Shown: piece after piece, positions 1 through 10,745 of the stretch
Layout: each line of letters begins with the position of its first letter
Position numbering within the stretch: the stretch's first letter is position 1
Assembly: GCA_963210315.1 (NCBI GenBank)
Contig: OY723280.1
Span: forward strand, 620,001 to 684,000
Source: Rhynchopus euleeides
Lineage: Eukaryota; Euglenozoa; Diplonemea; Diplonemida; Diplonemidae
Reading direction: 5' to 3'
DNA: 64,000 nt
Position numbers and translations under genes: made by a program
Notes under the pieces: generated by a model
The model's database searches: none
Seen by the model: the letters and a program-made list of their open reading frames with translations, nothing else
Told to the model about the DNA's origin: nothing

Positions 1-1069
1 TTGTCACCGCGGCGCGCTTCGCTGGGGGGAGGTCGATCAGCGCTCGCAGCTCTTCCGCCGTTGACTGGAGCTCCGCCAGCCCCTCCTTGACATCCTTTTC
101 CTCCTGGTTGAAGCTGTCGTTCCCATCCCTTTCGCGCTTCCGCCGGACGACGCGGCGCAGCAGGATCTGGGCATACTCCAGAGGGGCGATGCCGAGGAAA
201 ATAGACCCGACGTACCCCGCTGCCGCAGGGGGTGCCCCTTTGGGAGTCGCCTTCGCGGGCACCACAACACACGCCGGCACGTCGAGGAGCGTCGGGGCGG
301 AGGGGCGTGGGGGGGGGCGCACCTCCCTGAAGAACGGGGAAGACTCAGAATGCCCACGGCGTTGCTCAGGCGGCGCCATCTCCGCAGCGGGTGCCCCTGC
401 CGCGGCGTGCTTCCGCTTTTTGCCGCTGAGGGGCTGAGGGGCGGAGGCGGGGGTGGGGGCGGATGCGGCGGCGCCACGCCGCTCCTCCCCAAAGCTCTCC
501 AGGTCCGACACGACGTATTCCAGGGTGCCGTGCCACATCGCAAGCTTCTCGATCCTGTTAGTCAGGATCTTCGACTCGCCCCCTCCCCTCTGCAGCAGCC
601 GCTGCACCTTCAGGCACCGGTCTGTGAAGTAGAGCGTTGTCTGCTCCGTCGGAGCCAGGTGCAGCCTGTCATGCGCTTGCCGCACCACATCTGCAGCGCT
701 GAGCGTTGCTTGGGGGGGCTCCCCATTCCGGACCCTCTGTGCGATTGCCAGCTCCTGTGCGGTGTGGATGGCGCTGAAGATGCTGACGTCAACCGCAGAA
801 AGCAGCATGTCTCTATCAACCAGGTGTGAGAGGTAAATCGCGAGAGCGCCTGGAGCGGGTTCCACCTTCACCTGCGACAGGGATACGTGCCCCGGATTCT
901 GCGAGGTGGGGACCGACGGCGTGATCTGCAGTGTGCTGCCATCAGGCGTCTCTATCGCCTCCAGCCACCGCCTCAGCCCCTGGAGCTCCGCCGCGATGGC
1001 AGACACGCCGCTCCGCAGCTCCGAGAGGGTCGCCTTGCGGCGTGATTCGAAGTGTGCGTCATCATACAT
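1..1069 (-). CDS. Hypothetical protein, 5' part, runs off left edge
   Basis: The minus strand is open from an ATG at 1069 to the window edge, about 356 codons with no stop. An in-frame TAG lies five codons upstream of the ATG, so this is the likely start. The first ~190 residues look helical and soluble (MYDDAHFESRRKATL start, leucine/glutamate-rich stretches). Then comes an Ala/Pro-rich linker with a basic patch (GKKRKH), which could be a nuclear localisation signal. A charged helix follows (LLRRVVRRKRERDG, then KDVKEGLAELQ). I do not recognise the family; a nuclear scaffold or coiled-coil role is only a guess. Codon choice (third-position G/C) matches the other genes here, which supports real coding. 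The C terminus is outside the window. Confidence 0.7.
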   Translation of the reverse strand, partial: MYDDAHFESRRKATLSELRSGVSAIAAELQGLRRWLEAIETPDGSTLQITPSVPTSQNPGHVSLSQVKVEPAPGALAIYLSHLVDRDMLLSAVDVSIFSAIHTAQELAIAQRVRNGEPPQATLSAADVVRQAHDRLHLAPTEQTTLYFTDRCLKVQRLLQRGGGESKILTNRIEKLAMWHGTLEYVVSDLESFGEERRGAAASAPTPASAPQPLSGKKRKHAAAGAPAAEMAPPEQRRGHSESSPFFREVRPPPRPSAPTLLDVPACVVVPAKATPKGAPPAAAGYVGSIFLGIAPLEYAQILLRRVVRRKRERDGNDSFNQEEKDVKEGLAELQSTAEELRALIDLPPAKRAAVT

Positions 1070-2374
1070 CCCGCCTTTGCAGCTCTACAACCCACACCCT
1101 ACCCTCCTCCCACCCAGGGGGGGTGGGGTGATGTAGGGGGTAAAGCGGATCGCCGCAGGAGTAGGTACGACCCCTATGGGACCATGAGAGTAAGTGTGGC
1201 GGCTCTGGAGGGGTGGGGTGGGGGTATGTGGAGGGCAAAGCGGTGTGTGATGTGAGATGTGGGTTTGGTCAAAAAGGGAGGGGGGGGGGGTTGGGGGGGG
1301 TTGGGGGGGGACGAAGTCTATGGGCCAGTTTTCCTGTTGGAGATGGGGGGGGGGGGGGGGTAGGGGGGGTCTACTGGGGGAAACATTGGCCAAATTTTGA
1401 GAAACACGTTTTTGACCCCAAAAAGGTCGTTCTGGTGCCAGAAAGTGCCCAAAGTACTCCGGAAACTCGTTTCCGCCCACTCCCAGGGGGTGGTATGCCC
1501 CCGACGATGCCGTTTTTAGCAACCAAATTTTTTGGGACAGAACTTGTACCTGGGCTGCACACCACAGGACACATCAAGCAGAGCAAACACACCTCAACCT
1601 GCCAGATGCACAGAAGAACTGTTGTCGTTGATAGTTCTGAAACATAACAGCTTCTCGGTGCCCTCCGGAGGTCAAAAGGCAAGCCAATATGAGGTAATTG
1701 CGCCAGGAACAGTTGTGGGAGAAGTATGGTACAGTTCGTGTCCCATTTGACGCTGTTCTTGGGAGCTTACGGCAGCTGGGTCTGTGGCACGGCGCATCCG
1801 TTGCTAGGGAGCGCGTCCTCAGGTGTGGTGCCTCACCTGTGAGCATGTGGCACAGGGACGCCATACGAGAGTCTCTCAGATGCCTCCTCTGATGGGAGGC
1901 AGCTGACTGGAACAGGCACCTGGTACAGCAGGCACGGGTACAAGAAGTGGCCAGAAATAGCGCTCAGCAGAAGCGCAAGATTTTCCCGTCTCAGCTTCCA
2001 GCCCCAACTTCCGCTCAACGGTATTGTCGGGAAGTACTCAGGCATGGCTGCAGTGTCAAATGGAGGCTGATTGGGTGCCACAAATGACTGGATTGAGGGA
2101 GTCGACGGAGTCTACAGTTGAGGTACGGGCCAGTCTCTCAAAGGAAGAGGAAACCAGGCCTGATTAGCTCTCGCCGACGAGCAGGGCGTTGTGCAGGGCG
2201 CAGTTCACGTACCAGAACTACGGACGGACCTCCTGAGGGCCATCCGGCGCCGCTGGCAGTCCCTGAGGGTGATACAAAGGGCAACAGCGGAAATAAGCAG
2301 ACTGCACAAATAGCCCCAGGTACAAGTTCTGTCCCAAAAATTTTCGTTGCTAAAAAAAGCATCATCGGGGGCAT

Positions 2375-3094
2375 CAGAGCTATTCCTAACTAGGGGTCCG
2401 GATTCCATGATTTTGAATTTCAGATTTTTCCTCTGTCTGGCGCGTTTTTTTTTGCACTCTGTTTAGCGCGTTTTTTTTGCACTGCAGGAAAATAATTTTC
2501 TGGCGAGGATTCACCGGAGTGGAGGGTGCTGAGGGGCTGAGCGGCTGGGGGGATGCTGCCTGTGAGGGAGAAGATGCACCAAGCAAAGACACACGGCCCC
2601 GGAGGGGCCGTGTGTCTGTGTTCAGCGGTGCATTCCTCCGCACCTCAGTGCACTCTCCGACCTGCATGTCTACGGGGGTCTGAGCCCACATGGCAACCCC
2701 GAGGAAGGGGTGCAAACAGACACCCCATGGCCAAAATGACCCCACCGCGATCCGCACAGATCCCAAATATTCAGAGGAACAGGGTTTTGAAAAACCTGTA
2801 AGTGGGGTCCCGCTGGGTGGGTGGTGTGGGTGGGCTGATTTCTGGCCTCCCAGTCACATCCTCCCTTCAGAAGTCCCTGAACCAGACCCACATTTCATGG
2901 GTGAAACTTGGCACGCACACCACCAAAATGACCCCACTACGATCCGCACGGAGCTCAAATAATGCAATAACGCCAGTCATGTGCGGCGATGCGATCAGTT
3001 TTGAGCCCCCCAAACAGGTGCCTCAGTAGCGCGTTTTTTTGTATCCGATTTCGGTCACCAGCCCCCCGGACCCCCAGATTTAGGAAAAGCCCTG
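2375..3094. mobile_element. Nested hAT-like element, 8-bp TSD
   Basis: A 720-bp insertion lies in the right arm of the surrounding TIR element. It is bounded by the 8-bp direct repeat GGGGGCAT (2367-2374 and 3095-3102). Its ends are inverted: left CAGAGCTATTCCTAA, right complement CAGGGCTTTTCCTAA. Removing it restores the symmetry of the host element. The interior has two ~40-bp motifs (around 2733-2775 and 2924-2960) that recur in the elements at 22-24.5 kb. An 8-bp duplication and CAG termini are typical of hAT elements. No coding capacity. Confidence 0.75.
2588..2616. repeat. Perfect GC-rich hairpin
   Basis: A 13-bp arm starting GACACACGGCCCC is followed after three bases by its exact reverse complement. 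It lies inside the nested hAT-like element. No T-run follows; function unknown. Confidence 0.6.
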
Positions 3095-3247
3095 GGGGGC
3101 ATACCACCCCCTGGGAGTGGGCGGAAACGAGTTTCCGGAGCATATTGGGCACTTTCTGCCAGCAGAATCACCTTTTTAGGGTCAAAAACTCGTTTCTCAA
3201 AATTTGGCCAATGTACACGCTTTTTTAGGTGCAGTAGACCCCCCCTA

Positions 3248-4033
3248 GGGCAGTGAAGGCAAAATACGCGTATTTTTCAGAATCCCGATTTTAAAAATAC
3301 GTTGAACGTTCAAATACGTTGAACGTTCAGCGTATTTGAACGTTTCTCACATTGCCTACCGTCTGCAGGGGCCACCAGTCACAAGCCCACCTTTCCTCAA
3401 GCAGAGCAAGGGCGAGTTGGTGGCACGAACGACAACCGTGCGGAAGACGTCCTTGGAGCACGATTTTGCAACGACTTGCTTCGCGATGCAGTCGACAACA
3501 GATCCGTTGTCCTTTGTGGTGCCGCAGGCTCCATGAAGCGGGCTGGTGCAGTTGAGGTGAACCCCTGCCGGTGGGATATCCCATACGGTTCTCCTATGCG
3601 GGATATCCCATACGTCCTGTACCCGTAGCCCAGCCAAGCAAGCTCGACTGGGCTGGACGGACTCCAGCCGGTCGAGTGGGGTAAAACTGGGAGATAGGTC
3701 GAGAGGGGGTTGGTACCCCCGATTTTCCGGAGTTCAACCCTGAGAAGAGGGGGTACCAACCACCCCTTTCCGGGTCCCGCCCCCTCTCGGACTACAGAAC
3801 CCCTTTTTCACCGACTTTTCGCCACGCGTGACACTCTCCATCCTACAGGTGTCCCCTTTAGTGTGTGCTGTTGGCCCATCCCCTACTGATAAGGGGCATT
3901 TCATGGGGAGAGTGCACCCAGTGGGTGAAAACGTTCAAAAGCCAAAAAAACGTTCAACTTCGACGATTTTTTTAAAAATACGTTGAACGTTCAAATACGT
4001 TGAACGTTTTTTACGTATTTTCTATCACTGCCC
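3248..4033. mobile_element. Non-autonomous TIR element P, copy 1
   Basis: A 786-bp element with ends GGGCAGTGA / TCACTGCCC, flanked by TA (3246-3247, 4034-4035). Both ends carry short AT-rich subterminal repeats (ACGTTGAACGTT and AAATACGTT). A second copy, about 90% or more identical by eye, lies at 41997-42790. The left TA is also the right TA of the element 1363-3245, so P inserted exactly at that border. ORFs inside are short and frame-inconsistent between copies, so I do not call genes. Confidence 0.8.
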
Positions 4034-4035
4034 TA

Positions 4036-4548
4036 GGGGGGGGGGGATGAAGGAGAGCTAGCACAGTTTCGAAACACTTTTGGGGCGTGGCGGAGGGCCT
4101 GTCTAGGCCTTCCAAGGTGATGGCGACCCTAGCAACTGCCGGAAGGCGTGTAATCTGCACAGGTTTCTGTTTTGCTGAAAAGAGTCTTTCAGAGGACGCC
4201 GGTAACAAAAAGAACAGCCACGCCACCACCGAAGGAAGGCAGACCAAGGGAGGGGATGAGGAGGCGTGTAAACAGCCCCTACACCACCCGGGGGGATCCA
4301 GGGGGGGTGCAGTCATGGAGAAGACAAAGTAGAGGCGCCACAGGACGGTCCCCTTTGCGCTCTTTATATGCTCAGGCCCCCGAGCCTCCGAGGGAGGGGG
4401 CTCCGGGGCTCCAGCAGACAAACGCTGCAGCACATTCGCTGCGCGTTGTGGATTTCCCCCTCTGCTCGGAACAGCCAGTCCTCTCTGTGTTCTTTGAGGA
4501 TGCATCGCGTTCTGTCCACCACACACACAGCGCCAACACCTCTGCAGG
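4036..4548. other. Intergenic, 3' side of EF-hand gene
   Basis: Starts with a G run and continues as mixed sequence up to the stop codon of the EF-hand gene. Open frames here are short and do not resemble coding sequence. It probably holds the 3' UTR of that gene. Confidence 0.4.
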
Positions 4549-5307
4549 TCAAACCCCGACGGGCTCGTTGGTTGGCACATTGTTGTCGGGGAATGTGGGG
4601 AGCGTCGGGATCGCGATCGGTACCGTGGGGTCGGAAGCAGGCGCCTCCTCTGGGCAGAGGCCGATGTCGCGACACATCACCGCAATGACGTGGTTCATAA
4701 AAGGGGAGAGGATCGTCGTGTCCTTGGTGCACAGCGAGACAAAGTCGTTGAAGTTGAGCTTCGGCGTGTCATTCGGGTTGTTCGGATTCCGCATCAGCTT
4801 GCTGACTATCGAGATCTGATCCCGGTCGGGGAGAATCGCACGGCCACCCTTCGTCAGCTTATGCTGCGCGATCTCGATGTCCTCCTGTGTTATCCTCCCA
4901 CTCTTATTGGTATCAAACAGCTGGAAAATGCTCTTCAACAGCCGGAAGTGCTGGCCCCCGCTGATGAAGTCGTGCAGCGCATCGCAGAACTCGCCTGGGT
5001 CAACCACCCCGTTGTCATCCGCGTCAAACCTTTCGTACAGCGCATCGTGCAGCGAAGACCCGACCCCCACATGGCTCATGCACTTGCTAAAAGCAGCCCT
5101 GTCAAGGGTAAGATTCTCATCCGCATGCTGCTCCATCAGGTCGTAAACATTGCGCATCGCTGTCTGGTCAAACTTTACGCTCTGCGCCTCCCGCATCCGC
5201 TTCGTCTGCCACTCGCGGTACACCACCTGCGAGAAGCCATCACCCCCACTGCGCGGATCGACCCACAACACCTCTCTTGTGTACGGATGGGATAGGGGAA
5301 GGCCCAT
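4549..5307 (-). CDS. EF-hand calcium-binding protein
   Basis: A 252-residue frame on the minus strand. Two canonical EF-hand loops are visible: DADDNGVVDPGE at residues 95-106 and DTNKSGRITQED at 132-143. A degenerate pair partner precedes them (around 58-75) and another follows (around 170-185), giving the usual two-pair layout of calmodulin/calcineurin-B-like proteins. The C-terminal tail is Pro/Thr-rich. It is likely a cytosolic calcium sensor; the partner is unknown. The start is uncertain. ATG 5307 opens the frame, but upstream is a strong C tract and several AG sites, so the first ~10 codons could be intron or UTR and there may be an upstream exon. Stop at 4549-4551. Confidence 0.85.
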   Translation of the reverse strand: MGLPLSHPYTREVLWVDPRSGGDGFSQVVYREWQTKRMREAQSVKFDQTAMRNVYDLMEQHADENLTLDRAAFSKCMSHVGVGSSLHDALYERFDADDNGVVDPGEFCDALHDFISGGQHFRLLKSIFQLFDTNKSGRITQEDIEIAQHKLTKGGRAILPDRDQISIVSKLMRNPNNPNDTPKLNFNDFVSLCTKDTTILSPFMNHVIAVMCRDIGLCPEEAPASDPTVPIAIPTLPTFPDNNVPTNEPVGV

Positions 5308-5956
5308 TCAAGGGAGACGACAGCTATGCTGGAGGCGTCGGGTTTGGGAAGGGATAGGGAGAGGGGGGAGTGGGTGGGTGGCTGCGTCACCCCACCACCA
5401 CCACCACCACCACCACCCCCGCCCCCCCGCTCTGCTTCCCTGCTTGGCTCCTGCTCTTCCCGAGCCTTCCCGGGGGAGGGGGGGGGGGAGAAGGGGGGGG
5501 GGGGGGGGGGACAACTCAAAGAAGAAGTCACCCAGCTGCGGTCAAAAACATGGGATGTCGATGGGATGGAGGTGTGGTGAGATATCAGGGTGCGGGCTCC
5601 GCTACCCCTTCCCTCAAGGCAAAGAGAAGAGGGAGGGGAGGAGGGGGGAGGGGGGCACTGTGTGTTCCTACTGGGTGTGTGTATTGATTTTGTTGGATAT
5701 GGCTGCGATGGCACCCGGCTTCTGATGGTGACGGTGGGAGACGGTGGCGGCCTTTCGGCAGTGCGCACAGCGGCTTATGTTTGGTGCTGCATGCTTGGCC
5801 CTTGCCATACCACGCACAGCACGGATCGAGGCACACATAGCGCACAGTCAACTGAACAGAGATAAAGGGTATAGTGCAACGATGGGTGGGGCGAGGTTCT
5901 GCTGCAGTGCAGCACAGAATGCGGCAAGGAATTCGCACGTAAGTCTGGGGCAAACA
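5308..5956. other. Intergenic with CAC and G tracts
   Basis: Contains a (CAC)n microsatellite near 5392-5415 and G runs near 5478-5511, which are C tracts in the direction of transcription of the EF-hand gene. 5800-5955 resembles 47850-48008 and, in part, 57150-57270, so it is a fragment of the segmental repeat described there. Confidence 0.6.
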
Positions 5957-6817
5957 GTAAGGTATAGATAAAAGAAAGGTACAGAATGTCGAGGGATTGG
6001 GGGGGGGGGGGGGGGGGCGGGGGAGGTGGTGGGGGGCATGGCTGTCATAAACGTGGGACCCCCCTCGCGTTGAACGTTGAACGATTTTTGACCGTGCTCG
6101 TCGCGTCCCCCGGTGAGGGGGGACGCTGTTTCGTGTTCTCCTTGCCGCACGGGGGCATTGCCTTACGTCGCATCTTCCTCTTTTCCTTGATGGGCGGGTT
6201 AGTCTGGCTCAGAGGGCGGGACCGTGCTGATATGCACAGTGACGACTCTCCCATATTTTTGTTGTGCCCGCCTCCTGCCGAGTCGTGGCGGCTGCCTCTC
6301 AGATTGGGGGCGGGCGGTCGCCGACGCTGACGCGCCTGGCGGCCCTTAACCTGCACTCTCCGGGAGGACGTTTACAACGTTTAGCGCAGCCCTGGGGGGG
6401 GGGGCCCGGGGGGGGGGGGGGCATTTGAGAGATGAATACAGGACTGATGAAAGAAAGGCTCGAAGGGGGGCAATGCTGTGTGGGTGGGGTGGGGGTGGGG
6501 ACACACACATGCACACATGGTTAAACCTTGTCTGTTAAGGAGTGTTAACACTGAAGGCGAACCCCGCAATTGACTCCCTCTGACACATACATACACAAGG
6601 GTGGGGCGGCAAGCCGGGGGCATGATCCGCGGAGTCTCCCCCTTGAAACACATGGTCACTACGAAAACAGCCCCCGCGTGAATCCTGTTGTTGAAAATAT
6701 CATATCCAACAAACTCTGATTTTCCTTTCCTCTACAAGGCGGTTGGGAGATGGTGGGAGATGAAGGAGAAACAGCATGAAAACAAGAATTGCGCTGGATG
6801 AATGCCTCACATGGCAT
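5957..6817. repeat. Duplicated block, uninterrupted copy
   Basis: Matches, in order, 9465-9487, 10353-10596 and 15958-16240. This copy keeps both empty sites: GGTACAGAA once at 5978-5986, where the other copy carries a 865-bp element, and TA once at 6536-6537, where the other carries the pogo-like element. A 294-bp segment (6078-6371), bounded by ACGT on both sides, is found only here. The block ends at the 3' end of the DUF4116 gene. Confidence 0.85.
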
Positions 6818-8953
6818 TGAGAAACCTTCGTGCACCCATCATGTCACGATCACCTTTCAGGCTGTCGTCTGCGTACTGGAGTGAGTACCCATCTTGTTGA
6901 ACTGCAGCAAGAACGATCTCACGATCACCCTTCAGGCTGTCGTGTGCGTACAGGAGTGAGCACCCTTTTCGTTGAACTGCGGCAAGAACAATCTCACGAT
7001 CACCCTTCAGGCTGTCGTGTGCGTACTGGAGCGAGTACCCACTTTGTTGAACTGCAGCAAGAACGAACTCACGATCTGCCTTCAGGCTGTCGTGTGCGTA
7101 CTGGAGTGAGCCCCCATTTTGTTGAACTGCGGCAAGAACGAACTCACGATCACCTTTCAGGCTGTCGCGTGCGTGACGAAGTGAGCGCCCATCTTTGTGA
7201 ACTGCAGCAAGAACGATCTCACGATCTGTCTTCAGGCTGTCGTCTGCGTACTGGAGTGAGCCCCCATTTTGTTGAACTGCGGCAAGAACGAACTCACGAT
7301 CACCCTTCAGGGTGTCGTGTGCGTGACGGAGTGAGCCCCCATTTTGTTGAACTGCAGCAAGAACGAACTCACGATCACCCTTCAGGCTGTCGTCTGCGTA
7401 GTGGAGTGACCACCCATCTTGTTGAACTGCAACAAGAACGATCTCACGATCACCCTTCAGGCTGTCGTGTGCGTAAATGAAGACCGAGTACCGACTTTGT
7501 TGAACTGCAGCAAGAACGAACTCACGATCTGCCTTCAGGCTGTCGTGTGCGTACAGGAGTGAGCCCCCATATCGTTGAACTGCGGCAAGAACGATCTCAC
7601 GATCAGCCTTCAGGCTGTCGTGTGCGAACTGGAGTGAGTCCCCATGGCGTTGAACTGCAGCAAGAACGAACTCACGATCACCCTTCAGGCTGTCGTGTGC
7701 GTACTGGAGTGAGTCCCCACGTTGTTGAACTGCAGCAAGAACGATCTCACGATCACCCTTCAGGCTGTTGTGTGCGTACTGGAGTGAGTACCCATTTTGT
7801 TGAACTGCAGCAAGAACGATCTCACGATCACCCGTCAGGATGTCGTGTGCGTACTGGAGCGAGTACCCATCTTGTTGAACTGCAGCAAGAACGATCTCAC
7901 GATCACCCTTCAGGCTATTGTGCGTACTGGAGTGAGTCCCCACGTTGTTGAACTGCAGCAAGAACGATCTCACGATCACCCTTCAGGGTGTCGTGTACAT
8001 ACTGGAGTGACCACCCATTTTGTTGAACTGCAGCAAAAACGAACTCACGATCTGCCTTCAGGCTGTCGTGTGCGGAAAGGAATGAGTACCCATGTTGTTG
8101 AACTGCAGCAAGAACAGATTGATTTTGTTTATAGACTGACTCATCCAGAGGATCCAGGGAGCCCGGCGCAATTGCCAGACCCCCCAGACGGCCAGAAGAC
8201 GCCGGTCTTCGCCGGGGCGGACCCAGCTAAAAGCTAACAGCAAGAACAGCAATAAAAGGGAGAGCGTGCTCCTATCTCTGTGGGCTGGCGGGAAAAGGCT
8301 AAAAGGTAGAAAGGAAGGAAGCAATGTGCAACAAAATACGATTAATGCACTCGTTTGTTAACACCGCGCCGGTCGCATAATGCTGCGGTCGGATGAACGA
8401 TTGACTGATCAACTCCAACCCAGTGGGCGTAAAAAGGAGAAGACGGGAACAACGGCTGGTCTAAACAGGACGAACGGACACTCACCACCACAGGGTATTC
8501 CAGAGGCGTTCCTTGAACTGCAGCAAGAACAAGTTCACGATCACCCTTCACGGTGGTGTGTGCACATTCGAACCAGCCTGGCAATATATCACCCTCGTCG
8601 TCATACTCGTCCGTCAACTCCCGAACTGCTCGAAGGATCTCGTCACGTGTCGTCACCCACAGCGGGATCTGCCACAGCTCCTTCTCCCCCCTGTGGACCG
8701 CATCGAGGTGACGGTCGGGACAGAGGGTGACGTGAACCAGACACCCGGCTTCGACACCTGCATGGCTGCACAGAGGCTCGTCGTCACACACCGCTTTGCC
8801 CCCCACCGACAGATGCACGTCCTCTTCCTCCACACCATCAGGGTAGCGGAACGCCTCGCGTGCTTCGAGCTTCAGCCTGTCGGGCTTCTCGTCCATCCCG
8901 ATGTCGACAGCGTGCGTCACGCCTGTCGCCGCATTCTCCAGGAACACCTCCAT
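6807..8953 (-). CDS. DUF4116 repeat protein, frame broken
   Basis: The first exon (8953 to about 8486) encodes a ~150-residue N-terminal domain of unknown, perhaps ubiquitin-like, fold and the first repeat (GDRELVLAAVQ). An intron is likely, with a GTGAGT donor at 8485. The array 8110-6807 then encodes about 17 units of 25 residues, consensus DREIVLAAVQQNGYSLQYA plus HDSLKG, which is the DUF4116 pattern. Unit length is 75 bp. A 2-bp deletion in one unit brings a TAG into frame at 7915-7917, so the upstream ~3 units and the downstream ~15 units are in different frames. One downstream unit has a harmless 3-bp insertion. An AG (CCACAG) at 8962-8967, 8 nt before the ATG, is a good acceptor. Function of DUF4116 proteins is unknown. 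This copy is either a recent pseudogene, a sequence error, or produces a short form. Confidence 0.75.
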
Positions 8954-9002
8954 GACCACGCCTGTGGAAAGTTAGCAGCGCCCTGCAGGGTGGTGTGGCT
9001 CT

Positions 9003-9079
9003 GTGTGTGTTGCAATCAATCAGGAGGCTTGCGCCCGCTCAGCGTGGTGCATGGTCATAATGACGATTCTCATCAGGTG
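9003..9079 (-). repeat. 77-bp conserved segment, copy 1
   Basis: Nearly identical to segments at 47560-47658 and 56961-57080. It lies upstream of the DUF4116 start codon. On the minus strand it shows TGATGA and two CTGA boxes, but here the 5' stem sequence seen in the other two copies is altered. Confidence 0.7.
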
Positions 9080-9478
9080 AAAGCGTGTGTCTACCTACCA
9101 ACAGTGTTACTTGTGCGATATATTGGTCGAGGTTGAGAAGGTGTTGGCGCTGGCTGCTGTTGCCACAGCTTGCTGACAACGCTGCCAAGAAACAAACAAA
9201 ACCAACCCCCAGCAGACTCTCGCTCTGGAGGCTTTTACATCAATACGACGGCGATACAGGGGCAGGATTGAGAGGGGACAGGAGAGGGTGTCAGTGGGAC
9301 GAGGTGCTAGCAACAGTGAAATCATCCAACAAAGACCCCCTTGACAGCGAACCCCCCCCCCCTCCCTCTCTACTCACTCAGCAGCAGGCTGTGTTGGAGC
9401 TGGCGGCGGCGGCGGTGTCGAGACAGGGCTAGCGGAACACCACTGGGGGGGGGGGTCGTAAGGTATAGATACAAGAAG
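9080..9478. other. Intergenic
   Basis: No convincing ORF. It contains a C run at 9351-9363 and a G run at 9447-9456. From about 9465 it is the left end of the second copy of the duplicated block. Confidence 0.4.
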
Positions 9479-9487
9479 GGTACAGAA

Positions 9488-10352
9488 CAGGCCTGTCGCT
9501 AACTTTTCGATTTTGGAGATTTGGTGGGTTGACGCTCCTGTTTTGGGGGGGGGATCAGGGGGGAAAACACTAGGGGTCAATTTTTCTCGCGCGCGCTTCG
9601 CGCGCGCTCGTGTTGTTGCCAAATTTTCCCATTGGTGGACCACTAGGTGGGCACGGTGTGAGGCGCTGGGTTCCTTCCGTGGTTCCTCTCCCGCTCGCGC
9701 CGTCGGGTGCCGGAGGAAACCAAAAAATGGCTTTCGGGACCATGATTTCGACGCTGCCCCCTGATATGTCACGGCCGTCAAAGCGCAAGGACTTGGTTAC
9801 TAGACGGGCACGCGAGATGGGGGGTCTGGGGGGCAGAGCCCCCCAGCCGCCGGAGGCCACGGTAGTGAGCATCTGTTCATTGTGGGCGTACAGATTCTGT
9901 GTGAGTTGGCTGCGTCCTCCTGAGGCTACTGGAGTGGGTGGATTCCCTGACCCGGTGGGAATCGAATGACTTGAGTACGAGACATACGCCACAGGGGGGT
10001 CTGGGGGGCGGAGCCCCCCAGCCGCCGGAGGCCACGGTAGTGAGCATCTGTTCCTGCAAAACCATACTCTCTTCGACGTCGACCCAGTGAAAGTGGGTTG
10101 ACGCTTGGTCGACGCTTGGTGAGCGTCGACCCAGTGTAACCGGGCCAACGCTAGGTTAGCGTCGACCCAGTGTAATAAATGGGTTGACGCTTGGTCCAGG
10201 CTTGAATGGCAACCCAGTTCCACTAGGTCGACGCTCCAAGCCTCGACCAAGCGTCAACCCAGTCCACTGGGTCGACGCTGGGTCGACGCTTTTTTATGGG
10301 GGGGGAAACCCAAAATCACTGGGTCGACGGTCGACGCTTAGCGACATGCCTG
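9488..10352. mobile_element. MULE-like element 1, 9-bp TSD
   Basis: An 865-bp insertion bounded by the 9-bp repeat GGTACAGAA (9479-9487, 10353-10361). Ends are CAGGCCTGTCGCTAA and its near-perfect complement (one mismatch in 15). The empty site is present at 5978-5986. The interior has a CGCGCGCGCTTCGCGCGCGC palindrome, many GGGTCGACGCT motifs in both orientations, and two hairpin modules (9819-9878, 9994-10053) with core CTGGGGGGCGGAGCCCCCC. No transposase. A 9-bp duplication is typical of Mutator-like elements; assignment is inference. Confidence 0.85.
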
Positions 10353-10596
10353 GGTACAGAATGTCGAGGGATTGGGGGGGGGGGGCGAGGTGGTGGGGGG
10401 CATGGCTGTCATAAACGTGGGACCCCCCTCGCGTTGAACGTTTACAACGTTTAGCGCAGCCCTGGGTGGGGGGGGGGGGCATTTGAGAGATGAATACAGG
10501 ACTGATGGAAGAAAGGCTCGAAGGGGAGCAATGCTGTGTGGGTGGTGTGGGGGTGGGGGACACACACATACACACACGGTTAAACCTTGTCTGTTA
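10353..10596. repeat. Duplicated block, second copy, middle part
   Basis: Corresponds to 5978-6537 of the first copy minus the 294-bp segment. It is cut off at its right end by the pogo-like transposon. Confidence 0.8.
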
Positions 10597-10745
10597 CAGG
10601 GGGGGGTCAAATAAACGTACTTAGTTGAATAGTAGTACTTAGCCGAATAGTTGGTGCCCCTGACGACCCCATATTGCGTAGTTTGTGCGTAGTGAAAAGG
10701 GGGGGGGGGGTCTCATTTTTTGATTTACTCAGCCATTCTCTGTCT

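Larger units (their letters stand above)
1363..3245. mobile_element. TIR element with G-run ends and TA duplication
   Basis: The ends are inverted repeats: the left starts GGGGGGGTCTACTG at 1363 and the right is its complement ending at 3245, both bordered by TA (1361-1362, 3246-3247). Similarity continues imperfectly for about 140-190 bp (1363-1556 against 2310-2374 plus 3103-3245). The right arm is interrupted by a separate 720-bp element (2375-3094). No transposase ORF is visible, so it is non-autonomous. TA duplication places it with the Tc1/mariner-pogo type by mechanism; the family assignment is inference. Confidence 0.8.

Noticed and set aside
3327-3759. Short ORFs within element P as a transposase
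   Set aside because: No DDE or other motif; frames differ between the two P copies.
6830-7951. Repeated plus-strand frames such as SHDHPSGCRVRTGVS
   Set aside because: Antisense reading of the DUF4116 array; repetition follows from the 75-bp unit. Not a CRISPR array: there are no unique spacers.
9819-9878. Hairpin modules as bacterial-type terminators or attenuators
   Set aside because: Eukaryotic context, no T tract, and location only within transposons.
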